A stretch of DNA of 64,000 nt. It comes from Nocardiopsis sp. JB363. GTDB taxonomy: Bacteria > Actinomycetota > Actinomycetes > Streptosporangiales > Streptosporangiaceae. The stretch is from contig NZ_FRFF01000065.1 of assembly GCF_900143625.1 (NCBI RefSeq), forward strand, positions 1-64,000, written 5' to 3'. The translations under genes were made by a program, and so were the position numbers. Positions 37,770 through 47,747 of the stretch are shown here, in pieces. Position 1 is the first letter of the stretch. Every line of letters begins with the position of its first letter. The notes beneath the pieces were generated by a model, which saw nothing but the letters and a program-made list of their open reading frames with translations, made no database searches and was not told where the DNA came from.

Positions 37770-39065
37770 TTACGAGCCGGTAACGCGCTCCACGTCTCCG
37801 CCTAGCGCGGCGAGTCGCTGCGCGAACTGAGAGTGACCGCGGTCCACCAGATAGCCGGACGCAACGATTGTCTCACCTTCGGCGACCAGTCCGGCGAGAA
37901 CCAGAGCGGCACCGGTCCGCAGGTCGTGGGCGATCACCTCGGCACCGCGCAGGTTCGTGGAACCGTGCACGATGGCGCGAGTGCCCTCGACCTCGATCTT
38001 GGCGCCCATCTTGTTGAGCTCGTCCGCCAGCGCGAAGCGACCGTCGTAGATGGCCTCGTGGATGTAGCTCTCACCCTCGGCCAGGGTGGCCAGGGCCATC
38101 AGCGGCGACTGCAGGTCCGTCGCGAAGCCCGGGAACGGCGAGGTCACCGCGTTGATCGGACGCAGCGGCACGGCCGGGTCCCTCTGGACGTGCAGGACGG
38201 CGCCCTCCTGAGAGAAGCCCACGCCCATCTGCTCCAGCTTCCAACGGGCCACACCCAGGTGGTCCAGGTTGGCGCCCACCAGGCTGACGTCGCCACCGGT
38301 GGCGGCGACGGTCATCGCGAACACACCGGCGTCGATGCGGTCGGCCATGATGGTGTGCTCGACGGCGGTGAGCTCCTTGACGCCCTCGACCGTGATCAGG
38401 CCGGTGCCGCCACCGGTGATCTTCGCGCCCATGGCGCTGAGGAAGTCGATGACGTCCAGAACCTCGGGCTCCAGGGCCGCGTGCTCGATCACGGTGGTGC
38501 CAGGGGCCAACACGGCCGCCATGATGAGGTTCTCGGTGCCGGTGTGGGACGGAGTGTCCAGGTACAGCCGGCCGCCGCGGAGCTTGCTCGCCTCCACGTT
38601 GATGTGGTTGCGCTCAAGGTCCTCGGTGACCTCCGCGCCCAGGCGTGCGAAGCCGCGGTAGTGGAAGTCGAGGTTGCGACTGCCGAGGTTGCAGCCGCCG
38701 ACGCCCTCGATGCGCGCACTGCCGGTGCGGTGCATCAGGGCGGGAACGAAGAGCACGGAGCCACGGAAGCGGGCCGCGATCTCGGCGGGCAGGACCGCCT
38801 TCTCGGGGTCATTGAGTCCGGACGCGTCGATCACGACGGTGCGCTCGGCCTCGTGGAACGCGACCTTGGCGCCCACGTGTTCGGCGAGTTCGAGCGCGCG
38901 GTACACATCCTCGATGACGGGGACGTTCCTCAGAACGGTACGTCCTTTGGACGCCAACAGGGCGGCCCCGATCATCGGCAGGACGGCGTTCTTCGCGCCT
39001 TGGATGAACGCCGTTCCACTGAGGGGGCGTCCGCCGCGGACGCGGTAACGAACCTCCTGGCCCAT
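37770..39065 (-). CDS. murA: UDP-N-acetylglucosamine 1-carboxyvinyltransferase
   Basis: 431-residue EPSP-synthase-like enzyme of the MurA family, transferring enolpyruvate to UDP-GlcNAc at the start of peptidoglycan synthesis. IQGAKNAVLPMIGAALL gives the family Lys/Asn motif near residue 18; VGGCNLGSRNLDFHY carries the catalytic Cys position (around residue 125); PGFATDLQSPLMAL and AHDLRTGAALVLAGL are the C-terminal domain marks. Compared with the usual ANALGPLVARFG wording, the equivalent segment here (ARFRGSVLFVPALMHRTG) is diverged, so it may be a second MurA paralogue. The catalytic Cys suggests fosfomycin sensitivity. ATG 39065 has GAAGGAG upstream. Confidence 0.85.
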   Translation of the reverse strand: MGQEVRYRVRGGRPLSGTAFIQGAKNAVLPMIGAALLASKGRTVLRNVPVIEDVYRALELAEHVGAKVAFHEAERTVVIDASGLNDPEKAVLPAEIAARFRGSVLFVPALMHRTGSARIEGVGGCNLGSRNLDFHYRGFARLGAEVTEDLERNHINVEASKLRGGRLYLDTPSHTGTENLIMAAVLAPGTTVIEHAALEPEVLDVIDFLSAMGAKITGGGTGLITVEGVKELTAVEHTIMADRIDAGVFAMTVAATGGDVSLVGANLDHLGVARWKLEQMGVGFSQEGAVLHVQRDPAVPLRPINAVTSPFPGFATDLQSPLMALATLAEGESYIHEAIYDGRFALADELNKMGAKIEVEGTRAIVHGSTNLRGAEVIAHDLRTGAALVLAGLVAEGETIVASGYLVDRGHSQFAQRLAALGGDVERVTGS

Positions 39066-39437
39066 GCTCTGTGCTCCTTCGTGAGGCAGATGTGAAAAAA
39101 GGTCACCCTTGGCGGGTTCGCCTATGTGGGTTTAGACGCGGGTTTCCCCTGAAACGTTGCGACCGACTTGCGTGTGACCTGCGCGGCCAGTGAACCGGTG
39201 GGTTCGCGACGACTCTATAGCAAGCACCGGCGAACGCCGGCCCAGAACGTGGTATACCCGCAGATCACGGATAGAGTCCCGCCAAACGACCAAAGAGGCG
39301 TTACGCCTGAGGGAGAGACAAGGGTTCGTGCGCATGGCCCACCGTTTACCCCGGCGTCGCGCACGACTCGACCCACCATACGTGCTCTCCGGTCCCGATC
39401 GGCGCCCGCGTGGGACGAATCACCCTCGCGTTTCGGG
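39066..39437. other. 372-bp stretch upstream of murA, no gene
   Basis: This holds the murA promoter. It contains small palindromes: AGGCGTTACGCCT (39296-39308) and CCGGCGAACGCCGG near 39227-39240. No coding region is supported; frames through it are Arg-rich. Confidence 0.4.
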
Positions 39438-39566
39438 TCACCCGAGCGATTCCGTGCCGGTCAAGCGTTCGTAGATCTCCAGGTGACGGGACAGAGTGCG
39501 TTCCACCACGTCGTCCGGAAGTTCCGACCTCGGTGGGTCGTGGCGCGATCTCCCGGGGAGGTCGAC
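39438..39566 (-). pseudogene. C-terminal remnant of SAICAR synthetase (purC-like)
   Basis: The minus-strand frame ending at 39438 reads, over its last ~42 codons, HDPPRSELPDDVVERTLSRH and LEIYERLTGTESLG, which is the wording of the PurC C-terminus (LPDDVVERTR...YVEIYERLTG). No start or upstream PurC body precedes it: about 10 bp further upstream is a perfect terminator palindrome (39577-39604) belonging to purD. Actinomycetes usually have purC in this neighbourhood of purA and purD, so this looks like the tail left by a deletion. If the frame is coincidental, the match is still unusually good. Confidence 0.5.
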
Positions 39567-39576
39567 CGGGCGAACG

Positions 39577-39604
39577 CGGGCCCTCGACGATCGTCGAGGG
39601 CCCG
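39577..39604. terminator. 28-bp perfect palindrome terminator of purD
   Basis: CGGGCCCTCGACGA and TCGTCGAGGGCCCG form a perfect 14-bp palindrome, 70 bp beyond the purD stop on the minus strand, between purD and the purC remnant. Confidence 0.8.
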
Positions 39605-39673
39605 TCGCATGGGGTCGGGATCCTGTTCGGTGGACACGGGCCGAAGCGCCGGCGGAGGCCCTGAGAACACGAC

Positions 39674-40924
39674 CTAGAGCTCGGCGGCGGCGCGCTCGGC
39701 GATGTCGGTGCGGTAGAAGGATCCGCGCAACTCGATCAGGCCCGCCGCCTGGTAGGCGCGCTCGCGGGCCTGACGCAGGTCCGTTCCGGTGCCCACCACG
39801 TTCAGCACCCGACCACCGTTGGACTTGATGTCGCGCACCCCCTCCCAAGCGGTGCCCGCGTGCAGCACGTAGGCACCCTCAAGGGCGTTGGCGGCGTCCA
39901 GACCACCGATGAGGTCGCCCTTGACAGGGTCGCCCGGGTAGCTCTCGGCCGCGACCACGACGGAGACCGCCGCGCCGGCCTTCCACTGCAGCGAACCGAT
40001 CGAACCCAGACCACCGGTGTCGGTGGCCTGGAGGACCGCGCCGATCGGGGTCGCCAGTCGGTCCAGCACGACCTGGGTCTCCGGGTCGCCGAAGCGCGCG
40101 TTGAACTCCACCACGCGCGGGCCGCGCGCGGTCAGGGCCAGGCCGACATAGAGCAGACCCTGGTAGCGGTGGCCACGCCGGTTCATCTCGGACACGGTCG
40201 GCCGCACGACCGACTCCATGACCTCGTCCACCAGCCCGGCGGGGGCCCAGGGCACCGGAGCGTAGGAGCCCATCCCCCCGGTGTTGGGGCCCTGATCCCC
40301 GTCGTAGGCGCGCTTGAAGTCCTGGGCGGGCAGCAACGGCAGCGCGTGCGCGCCGTCGGTGAGCACGAACAGCGACACCTCGGGACCGTCCAGGTATTCC
40401 TCGATGACGACCCGACCGCACTCCCGGGCGTGTTGTTCGGCCAGGGCCCGGTCCTCGGTCACCACGACGCCCTTGCCGGCGGCCAACCCGTCGTTCTTGA
40501 CCACGTAGGGCGCCCCGAACTCGTCGAGGGCCTCGGAGACCTGACCGGCGGTGCGGCACGCGCGGGCCTTGGCCGTGGGCACCCCGGCCGCTTCCATGAC
40601 CTCCTTGGCGAATGCCTTGGAACCCTCCAGCCGGGCGGCCTCCTTATCGGGGCCGAACACCGGGATGCCACGGTCGCGCAGCGCGTCGGCCACACCCGCC
40701 ACGAGCGGGGCCTCCGGACCGATCACGACCAGTTCCGTGCGGATACGCGCGGCGAGTTCGGTCACGGCCAGTGCGTCGGTCACGTTGATGACGTGGTTCT
40801 CGGCAAGGTCGGAGGTGCCCGGGTTGCCAGGGGCACTGTGGATGCTGGTGACACCCGGGTCAAGGGACAGGGCACGGACGAGTGCGTGCTCGCGGCCTCC
40901 GCCGCCGAGAACGAGGGCTTTCAC
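39674..40924 (-). CDS. purD: Phosphoribosylamine-glycine ligase
   Basis: 416-residue ATP-grasp enzyme joining phosphoribosylamine and glycine (step 2 of purine synthesis). The N-terminal motif VLGGGGREHALV, the ATP-grasp segments APYVVKNDGLAAGKGVVV and EEYLDGPEVSLFVLTDG, GPNTGGMGSYAPVP and the C-terminal GSLQWKAGAAVSVVVAAESYP are all standard. Downstream of purA on the same strand with a 48-bp gap, so the two are probably one unit. Confidence 0.96.
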   Translation of the reverse strand: MKALVLGGGGREHALVRALSLDPGVTSIHSAPGNPGTSDLAENHVINVTDALAVTELAARIRTELVVIGPEAPLVAGVADALRDRGIPVFGPDKEAARLEGSKAFAKEVMEAAGVPTAKARACRTAGQVSEALDEFGAPYVVKNDGLAAGKGVVVTEDRALAEQHARECGRVVIEEYLDGPEVSLFVLTDGAHALPLLPAQDFKRAYDGDQGPNTGGMGSYAPVPWAPAGLVDEVMESVVRPTVSEMNRRGHRYQGLLYVGLALTARGPRVVEFNARFGDPETQVVLDRLATPIGAVLQATDTGGLGSIGSLQWKAGAAVSVVVAAESYPGDPVKGDLIGGLDAANALEGAYVLHAGTAWEGVRDIKSNGGRVLNVVGTGTDLRQARERAYQAAGLIELRGSFYRTDIAERAAAEL

Positions 40925-40972
40925 TGAAGGGGGCCTCTTCTTCTGTCTGGAGGAAGGACGGTGGTCGCCGGA

Positions 40973-42262
<1,290 letters not shown>

Positions 42263-42434
42263 CTACCTCTTCGCTCGACACCTGAACAGGGCTTTTCACA
42301 CCCCGGACATGGATCAACCCCTGGCGCAAGGCAGCGACAGGGGCCGTTGCGTATTGAGGGTACACGACCAGTGGATCCTGGTCAGGCGCGCCTCGTGGTG
42401 CCTGGGACGCACTGTTCGGCGGTGTCGGAGGGGT

Positions 42435-42467
42435 CGGGGGAGAAGGGACCGGATCCCTTCTCCCCCG
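42435..42467. terminator. 14-bp stem hairpin after DUF3151 gene
   Basis: CGGGGGAGAAGGGA (42435-42448) pairs perfectly with TCCCTTCTCCCCCG (42454-42467) around CCGGA, just beyond the stop of the minus-strand DUF3151 gene. Confidence 0.85.
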
Positions 42468-42473
42468 GTCTTC

Positions 42474-42890
42474 TCAGCCGTTGAGGGCCTTGTCCGCCTC
42501 GGCGCTGGACTCGCGCAGGAAGGTCGCGCAGCGCTCGGCCTCCTCGGCGTCGCCGATCTCCTCGGACGCCTTGCCCAGAGAGTGCAGCGCGCGCAGGAAA
42601 CCGCGGTTGGGCTCGTGCTCCCACGGGACCGGGCCGTGCCCCTTCCAACCGGAACGGCGCAGCTGGTCCAGGCCCCGGTGGTAGCCGGTACGGGCGTACG
42701 CGTAGGCGGCCACCGGCTTTCCGTCGGCCAGGGCCAGCTCGGCCAGGCGTGCCCAGGCGGCGGAGTAGGACGGGAAGCGCCCGGCGACCGGGGTGGGGTC
42801 GTCGGCGGCGGCCAACGCGTCGCGCGCCTCGGGGTCGTCGGTCAGACGGGTCTCGGGCGGCTCGTTCAACAGGTTCTGGTGCAGGTTCAT
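42474..42890 (-). CDS. DUF3151 family protein
   Basis: 138-residue actinobacterial protein of unknown function (DUF3151): MNLHQNLLNEPPETRL at the start, then GRFPSYSAAWARLAELAL and YAYARTGYHRGLDQLRRSG. Its TPR-like helices suggest a binding role but nothing is known. The gene is in the conserved region near purA in actinomycetes. The start is ATG 42890; ATG 42899 adds three residues. Confidence 0.85.
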   Translation of the reverse strand: MNLHQNLLNEPPETRLTDDPEARDALAAADDPTPVAGRFPSYSAAWARLAELALADGKPVAAYAYARTGYHRGLDQLRRSGWKGHGPVPWEHEPNRGFLRALHSLGKASEEIGDAEEAERCATFLRESSAEADKALNG

Positions 42891-42912
42891 ACGTCCCATC
42901 CTGCCATCGGGG

Positions 42913-43572
42913 TCAGGCGGAGTCCCCTCCACGCCGCCGAACCCCGGGAGTGGAACCGTGGGTCAGCGCGTGCGCCCCCACCGCCGCCAAGGCCAGGCCG
43001 ATCGCCAGTGCCGGCACGGTCGCCCCGGACAGTAGATCCGGGGCCCGCCAACCGTCGGATCCCACGTATGCGTACGGGACCACCCGGTACAGCCCCGGAA
43101 CCATGTTGCAGGCCGCCGCCCCCAGAAGGATCCCGACGAGGACGAAGAGCCCGGACGGCACCGCGCTCAGGAAGGGCGACAGCAGGTACACGGCCGAAAC
43201 CGCCAGCAGGACGTTCGTCACCAGGAGCCACGGATTCTCGGCCTCCGCCGTGGTCGACAACAGGGCCGGTGCCACGGTCGCGGACAGCAGTACGCCGAGC
43301 GCGGCCACCACGGCCGCCCTGATCCGTGTCCGGGTCCCGCCCAGCCGCTCCCACTCCCACAGGCGTGGGCGGTTCGCCCAGGCACCCGCCGTGGCCGCGC
43401 ACACGCACAACAGTTCGGCGATGGGGACCCGTTGTTCCTCGTTGGGCCAGTCGAACACCGCGACCGGAACCACGGCCCCGGACAGGGCCAGACCGAGCGC
43501 CGCCGCCACGATGGCCGAGAGCGACGCGCCGAGCATCGGAAGCAGGGAAGGGCGCAGCGTCACGGCCACCAC
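42913..43572 (-). CDS. Multi-pass membrane protein (last gene of the ABC operon)
   Basis: 219-residue protein with six predicted hydrophobic segments (for example ASLSAIVAAALGLALSGAV, AAVVAALGVLLSATVAP, LLVTNVLLAVSAVYLLSPF, GLFVLVGILLGAAACN, VPALAIGLALAAVGAHAL). No family is recognised. Its start overlaps the previous gene's end by 13 bases, so it is translationally coupled to the ABC permease; it may be an accessory membrane subunit. Confidence 0.7.
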   Translation of the reverse strand: MVAVTLRPSLLPMLGASLSAIVAAALGLALSGAVVPVAVFDWPNEEQRVPIAELLCVCAATAGAWANRPRLWEWERLGGTRTRIRAAVVAALGVLLSATVAPALLSTTAEAENPWLLVTNVLLAVSAVYLLSPFLSAVPSGLFVLVGILLGAAACNMVPGLYRVVPYAYVGSDGWRAPDLLSGATVPALAIGLALAAVGAHALTHGSTPGVRRRGGDSA

Positions 43573-44876
43573 GGCAGTTCCTCCGGTTCCACCTCACATG
43601 CGGCCAGACGCTCCCCGTCCCGGGCGATCCACGCACGGACCTCGTCGGGATCGGCGCCGGCGAACGGACCGTCCTCGGAGGTGTCACCCCCGAACGCCCG
43701 CGAAGCGAGCCAGGCCTGAAACCCCGTTATCACGGCCGCTCTCCGTTCCCGCGCTTGCGCGTCCCGGTCCATACGGGCCACGCCCTCGGAGCCGCACACG
43801 AACAGGTCCGGCACCAGCCACGCGGCCGCGTCCTCGGGTACCTGCTGGTACGGATCCCACCCCGGATGGACGCGCATCCAGAACACCCCGTGCTCGGGAC
43901 CGTCGAGTACTTCGCGGTCCTCGGTGGCCAGAGCGTGGTCGCGGACCTGGTCGGGGACCGCGTCGCCTCGCCCGTAGGCGGCGAAGACGGGGGCGGCCAG
44001 ATCGATGATCGGGTCGAGTTCTTCCGCGTGCCCTTCGTGGACGCAGTAGCGGATCCCGTCACGCTCCGAGCAGATCTCGTCTCCGCCCTGGGCGTAGGCC
44101 ACGAGCGGGAAGGTGTACAGGTGGGGCAGGAACGCGACCGAGGCCAGGGCCACGGCCCCCATCGCGTGCGAGGCCGAGAACCGCCGGGGGACACGGAGGA
44201 ACCGGGCGATCGTCCATGCCGCGATGGTCGTCAGCAGAAGGAAGAACCCCAGCCGGTAGGAACCGAGCAGGACACTCTCCCGCATGCCCACGAAGGGCAC
44301 GAGCGGAAGCTGGAGGGACGTCGCCGTCCAGGAGTCGGCGACCATCGGTAGGGCGGTGAGCACGAAGACGGTGGCGATCGCCACGGGAACGCCGAACAGC
44401 CCGCGCGCGAGGATCCCGCACAGGTAGCCGAGCAGGGTGAGCGCCACGAAACCCGCCAGGGCGCCCAGAACGGGCATGGGGTCCACCACCCCCGCGTCGT
44501 GCGCGGCGACCGCGACGGTCAGTGGGATCAGGCCCACCAGATAGGCGCCCAGACACCAGCCGGTGACCACCAGCGCGTGCCGCAGTGGAACGTCCCGTTC
44601 CAGGCGGGGCTGCCAGGGTTGGGCGAAGACCAGACTCGCCCGGGTGAACCGGGCCGCCACCAGCGCCGCGGCCCCGGCTGCCACCACGACTGGTAGGCGG
44701 GCCTGGGCCCCCACCTGGCCGGAGAGGTAGACCCAGTCCAGGGCTCTCCAGGAGAGCGCGCTCCAGGTCCCCGCCAGGGTCAGGGCGAGGATCAGTCCGG
44801 CCGGGACCAGGAGCAGGAGCGGTGGGAGCGGCCAGAAGAGCGGGGACGTCTTCACGCGGCTTCGGAGCGTGGTCAC
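43560..44876 (-). CDS. ABC transporter membrane subunit with extracytoplasmic C-terminal domain
   Basis: 438-residue membrane protein. About eight hydrophobic segments occupy residues 10-285, followed by a ~150-residue hydrophilic domain (ICSERDGIRYCVHEGHAEEL...) with two closely spaced cysteines and a conserved-looking PGWDPYQQVPEDAAAWLVPD. I cannot assign the C-terminal domain to a family. It starts with GTG overlapping the ATPase stop (GTGA), and it is the membrane partner of that ATPase. An N-terminal extension to 45329 is only open-frame shadow of the ATPase. Confidence 0.72.
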   Translation of the reverse strand: MTTLRSRVKTSPLFWPLPPLLLLVPAGLILALTLAGTWSALSWRALDWVYLSGQVGAQARLPVVVAAGAAALVAARFTRASLVFAQPWQPRLERDVPLRHALVVTGWCLGAYLVGLIPLTVAVAAHDAGVVDPMPVLGALAGFVALTLLGYLCGILARGLFGVPVAIATVFVLTALPMVADSWTATSLQLPLVPFVGMRESVLLGSYRLGFFLLLTTIAAWTIARFLRVPRRFSASHAMGAVALASVAFLPHLYTFPLVAYAQGGDEICSERDGIRYCVHEGHAEELDPIIDLAAPVFAAYGRGDAVPDQVRDHALATEDREVLDGPEHGVFWMRVHPGWDPYQQVPEDAAAWLVPDLFVCGSEGVARMDRDAQARERRAAVITGFQAWLASRAFGGDTSEDGPFAGADPDEVRAWIARDGERLAACEVEPEELPWWP

Positions 44877-45652
44877 GGGCTCTCCCCGACTCGTTCGATC
44901 AGCCGGTCGTAGGCCCGTTCGAACTCGGAGCCGTAGGGGCTTCCCTCGGTGCTGTCCTCGATCAGGGCTTCCAGTTCCGGGAAGGTGCCGTGGAACTCGA
45001 TCCGTCCACCCGCCAGGACCCCGACGCGGGAGCACAGGTGTGCGACGTCCTCGATGAGATGCGTGGAGACCAGCACGGTCCGGTCCTCGCCCAGCCCGGC
45101 CACGACCTCGCGCACGCGGAGCCGTTGCCCGGGGTCGAGCCCGGCCGTGGGCTCGTCCAGGACCAGGACCCGAGGGTCGTGGGCCAGGGCCGCGGCGATG
45201 CCGACGCGCTGACGCTGACCACCGGACAGGGTGCGTGTGCGACGGTCGGCGAGCGCGGACAGGTCGACGGACTCCAGAGCCCGTAGCGCCGCCGGCCCGC
45301 ACTCGCGCCGATCCAGTCCGTGCACCCATGCCGCGTACGCGACCGTGTCCGCCACGGTCAGCTCACCGGCCAGGGAGAAACGCTGGGGTACGAACCCCAG
45401 CGTTCGTCGGGCCCGGGACCGGCCGACCGTGGTGGACAGGTCGTGCTCCCCGATGAAGAGGTGTCCCCCGCGGACGGGGAGCAACGTCACGATGAGCGAC
45501 AGCAGGGTGGTCTTGCCCGCGCCGTTTGGTCCGAGGAGCCCGGTGACACCTGGTTCCAGGGTCCAGTTCAGGTCGTTCAGGACCTTCTTGCGACCTCGGT
45601 AACCGAAGTCCAGGCCCTCAAGGGTGACCCGCATGGGCCCGTCCGTTCCCAT
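44873..45652 (-). CDS. ABC transporter ATP-binding protein
   Basis: 259-residue NBD. Walker A LLGPNGAGKTTLLSLI, Q-loop LGFVPQRFSLAGELTV, signature TLSGGQRQRVGIAAAL, Walker B VLVLDEPTAGLDPGQ and H-loop VSTHLIEDV are all intact. It belongs to the single-domain export-type group that pairs with separate membrane subunits. Encoded between a small secreted protein and two membrane proteins on the same strand; gaps and overlaps suggest one four-gene operon. The start is uncertain: ATG 45652 is used, ATG 45634 or TTG 45658 are possible. Confidence 0.88.
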   Translation of the reverse strand: MGTDGPMRVTLEGLDFGYRGRKKVLNDLNWTLEPGVTGLLGPNGAGKTTLLSLIVTLLPVRGGHLFIGEHDLSTTVGRSRARRTLGFVPQRFSLAGELTVADTVAYAAWVHGLDRRECGPAALRALESVDLSALADRRTRTLSGGQRQRVGIAAALAHDPRVLVLDEPTAGLDPGQRLRVREVVAGLGEDRTVLVSTHLIEDVAHLCSRVGVLAGGRIEFHGTFPELEALIEDSTEGSPYGSEFERAYDRLIERVGESP

Positions 45653-45685
45653 TCGCAAGGAGAGGAAATGGGAAACGAATTCCGG

Positions 45686-46102
45686 TCAGCACCTGTTGAC
45701 CCTTCCGGATGACAGTTTGTTCCCGCTCGAACTCCTGGCCTCGGTGAAGTAGGTGCCGTTGCCATCGCAGCCGCCCGAGGCGGTGAGGGAGCCGTTGGAG
45801 AAACCAGTTTGGCTCGTCTCGGCCACGACCTTGTCGGGCCAGGCGGGACGGTGCTTGCGTACCTGGACGGTCAGGGTCACGGTGCCGCCACAGCCGGCCC
45901 GGGACCCGCTTCCAGAGATGGTGCCACCCGAAGCGCTGGGGTTGTCGGCGCCCAGCCCGCAAGCCGCCGACGCTCGTTCGGCCACGCTCTCGGCGGGAGA
46001 GGAGGCCCAGGCGGTTCCGGCCACCGATGACCCGACGAGTACGGTGCCGGCCACGAGTGCGCCGATGGCGGCGATGCGGAGCCCACGGTCACTATCTTTC
46101 AC
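45686..46102 (-). CDS. Small secreted cysteine-containing protein
   Basis: 138-residue protein with a Sec signal (GLRIAAIGALVAGTVLVGSSVAGTAWA, residues ~7-33; cleavage probably after TAWA). The mature ~105 residues have four cysteines (AACGLG, AGCGGT, GGCDGN and the final NRC), giving two possible disulfides, and the pattern GGTISGSGSRAGCGGTVTLT and GSLTASGGCDGNGTYFTEAR seen in other small secreted actinomycete proteins. It is the first gene of an operon with an ABC ATPase and two membrane proteins. Whether it is an antimicrobial, signal or enzyme inhibitor is unknown. The GTG start 46102 has only a weak ribosome site. Confidence 0.6.
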   Translation of the reverse strand: MKDSDRGLRIAAIGALVAGTVLVGSSVAGTAWASSPAESVAERASAACGLGADNPSASGGTISGSGSRAGCGGTVTLTVQVRKHRPAWPDKVVAETSQTGFSNGSLTASGGCDGNGTYFTEARSSSGNKLSSGRVNRC

Positions 46103-46284
46103 GTTTTCTCATTCCACGCAGGGGAGGTGTGACGGTGGAATCCCCGAAATCCTATCGGGCGTAACCATCCGGCCGGGATTCGTGGTGGTTCGTTGTTCCT
46201 TTTGTGTCGATGCGTGGTGAAAGGAGACGTCGAATTCTCCGCGCCGGGAATTCCAGGTTCAGGTGGCGAGAGGGCACAGAAAAG

Positions 46285-46320
46285 CGGTGCCCGGCGACCG
46301 ACATCGGTCACCGGGCACCG
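46285..46320 (-). terminator. Intrinsic terminator of fba
   Basis: CGGTGCCCGG (46285-46294) pairs with CCGGGCACCG (46311-46320), with inner GACCG/CGGTC around ACAT; on the minus strand a CTTTTC tract follows. It lies 36 bp beyond the fba stop. The rest of the 46103-46355 gap shows no gene. Confidence 0.82.
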
Positions 46321-46355
46321 GTGCGGACCGCCATCAGGGGCGGTGCCGTGGGGTC

Positions 46356-47378
46356 CTACTTCATCTTGTTGCCGGCGGACTTCAGGTGCTGGGCCGCCTC
46401 GACGACGCGCGCGGCCATGCCGGCCTCGGCGACCTTGCCGTAGGCGCGGGGGTCGTACGCCTTCTTGTCGCCGATCTCGCCGTCGATCTTGAGCACACCG
46501 TCGTAGTTCTTCAGGATGTGGTCGGCGACCGGGCGGGTGTAGGCGTACTGGGTGTCGGTGTCGACGTTCATCTTCACCACGCCGTAGCCGATGGCCTCGT
46601 GGATCTCCTCCATGGTGGAGCCGGAACCACCATGGAACACGAAGTCGAAGGCGTTGGTCTTGCCGTGCTTGGCGGCGATGGCCTCCTGGGCGTTCTTCAG
46701 CACCTCGGGGCGCAGCTTCACGAAGCCGGGCTTGTAGGAGCCGTGCACGTTACCGAAGGTCAGGGCCGTCATGTAGTAGCCCTTCTCGCCCAGGCCCAGG
46801 ACCTCGGCGGTGCGCAGGGCGTCCTCCGGGGTGCTGTACAGCTTCTCGTTGATCTCGCCGACGATGCCGTCCTCCTCACCACCGACGACACCCACCTCGA
46901 TCTCCAGGATGGTGCGGGCCTGCTTGGAAGCGGCGAGCAGTTCCTCGGCGATCTGGAGGTTCTCCTCCAGCTCCACGGCGGAACCGTCCCACATGTGCGA
47001 CTGGAACAGCGGCTCCTGGCCCTTGGCCACACGCTCCTTGGAGATCTCCAGCAGCGGACGGACGAAGCCGTCGAGCTTGTTCTTGGGGCAGTGGTCGGTG
47101 TGCAGGGCGACGTTCACCGAGTACTTCTCGGCGACGACGCGCGCGAACTCGGCGAAGGCGACCGAGCCGGTGACCATGTCTTTGACCGAGGCACCGGAGA
47201 GGAACTCGGCACCACCGGTGGAAATCTGGACGATGCCGTCGCTTTCCGCCTCGGCGAAGCCGCGCAGGGCAGCGTGCAGCGTCTGGCTGGAGGTCACGTT
47301 GATCGCCGGGTAGGCGAAGCCCTCGGACTTCGCGCGGCTCAGCATCTCGGTGTAGACCTCGGGGCTGGCGATGGGCAT
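46356..47378 (-). CDS. fba: Fructose-bisphosphate aldolase, class II
   Basis: 340-residue zinc-dependent aldolase of glycolysis/gluconeogenesis. Zinc ligands are visible in ALHTDHCPKNKLD (His ~98/101), EIEVGVVGGEEDG, YMTALTFGNVHGSYKPG and FVFHGGSGSTMEEI. The long FbaA type rather than the short class IIB. ATG 47378 follows AGGGAGAG. A single strong hairpin ends the transcript. Confidence 0.96.
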   Translation of the reverse strand: MPIASPEVYTEMLSRAKSEGFAYPAINVTSSQTLHAALRGFAEAESDGIVQISTGGAEFLSGASVKDMVTGSVAFAEFARVVAEKYSVNVALHTDHCPKNKLDGFVRPLLEISKERVAKGQEPLFQSHMWDGSAVELEENLQIAEELLAASKQARTILEIEVGVVGGEEDGIVGEINEKLYSTPEDALRTAEVLGLGEKGYYMTALTFGNVHGSYKPGFVKLRPEVLKNAQEAIAAKHGKTNAFDFVFHGGSGSTMEEIHEAIGYGVVKMNVDTDTQYAYTRPVADHILKNYDGVLKIDGEIGDKKAYDPRAYGKVAEAGMAARVVEAAQHLKSAGNKMK

Positions 47379-47747
47379 GGCTTGACTCTCCCTGGTTCGG
47401 CCTGGAGCGAGCGTCCGCCGGTGCTGGACTGCGCGTGCCGGCGGGACCCCACGTGCGGTGCCCGGTGGAAGACCGTCCGTCGGGGAGACCCATAGGTCGG
47501 GCCGTGCGTCCGAGCGTCCACCAGGTGTCGTCCGAGTATCCCGAATCCCCGGAGCCGTTGGAAAGGTCTAGACCAAAATGCTCCGGGTCGACGACGTACC
47601 CGCAGCTTACGGGGAGCGAAGGATGCCCGGTGGGAGGGGTGCGCGAGGAGGTGGGTTACATCCCGCTTTGGGGTTTCATGTGAGCAAGCAGGAGCTTCGA
47701 GGCGACTGCTGTCGCTTTTTGCCGTGATACGCGCTACATTCGTCGCC

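Noticed and set aside
37833-39095. Plus-strand 420-codon frame across murA
   Set aside because: Antisense shadow of MurA; His/Asp/Gly/Val-rich without motif.
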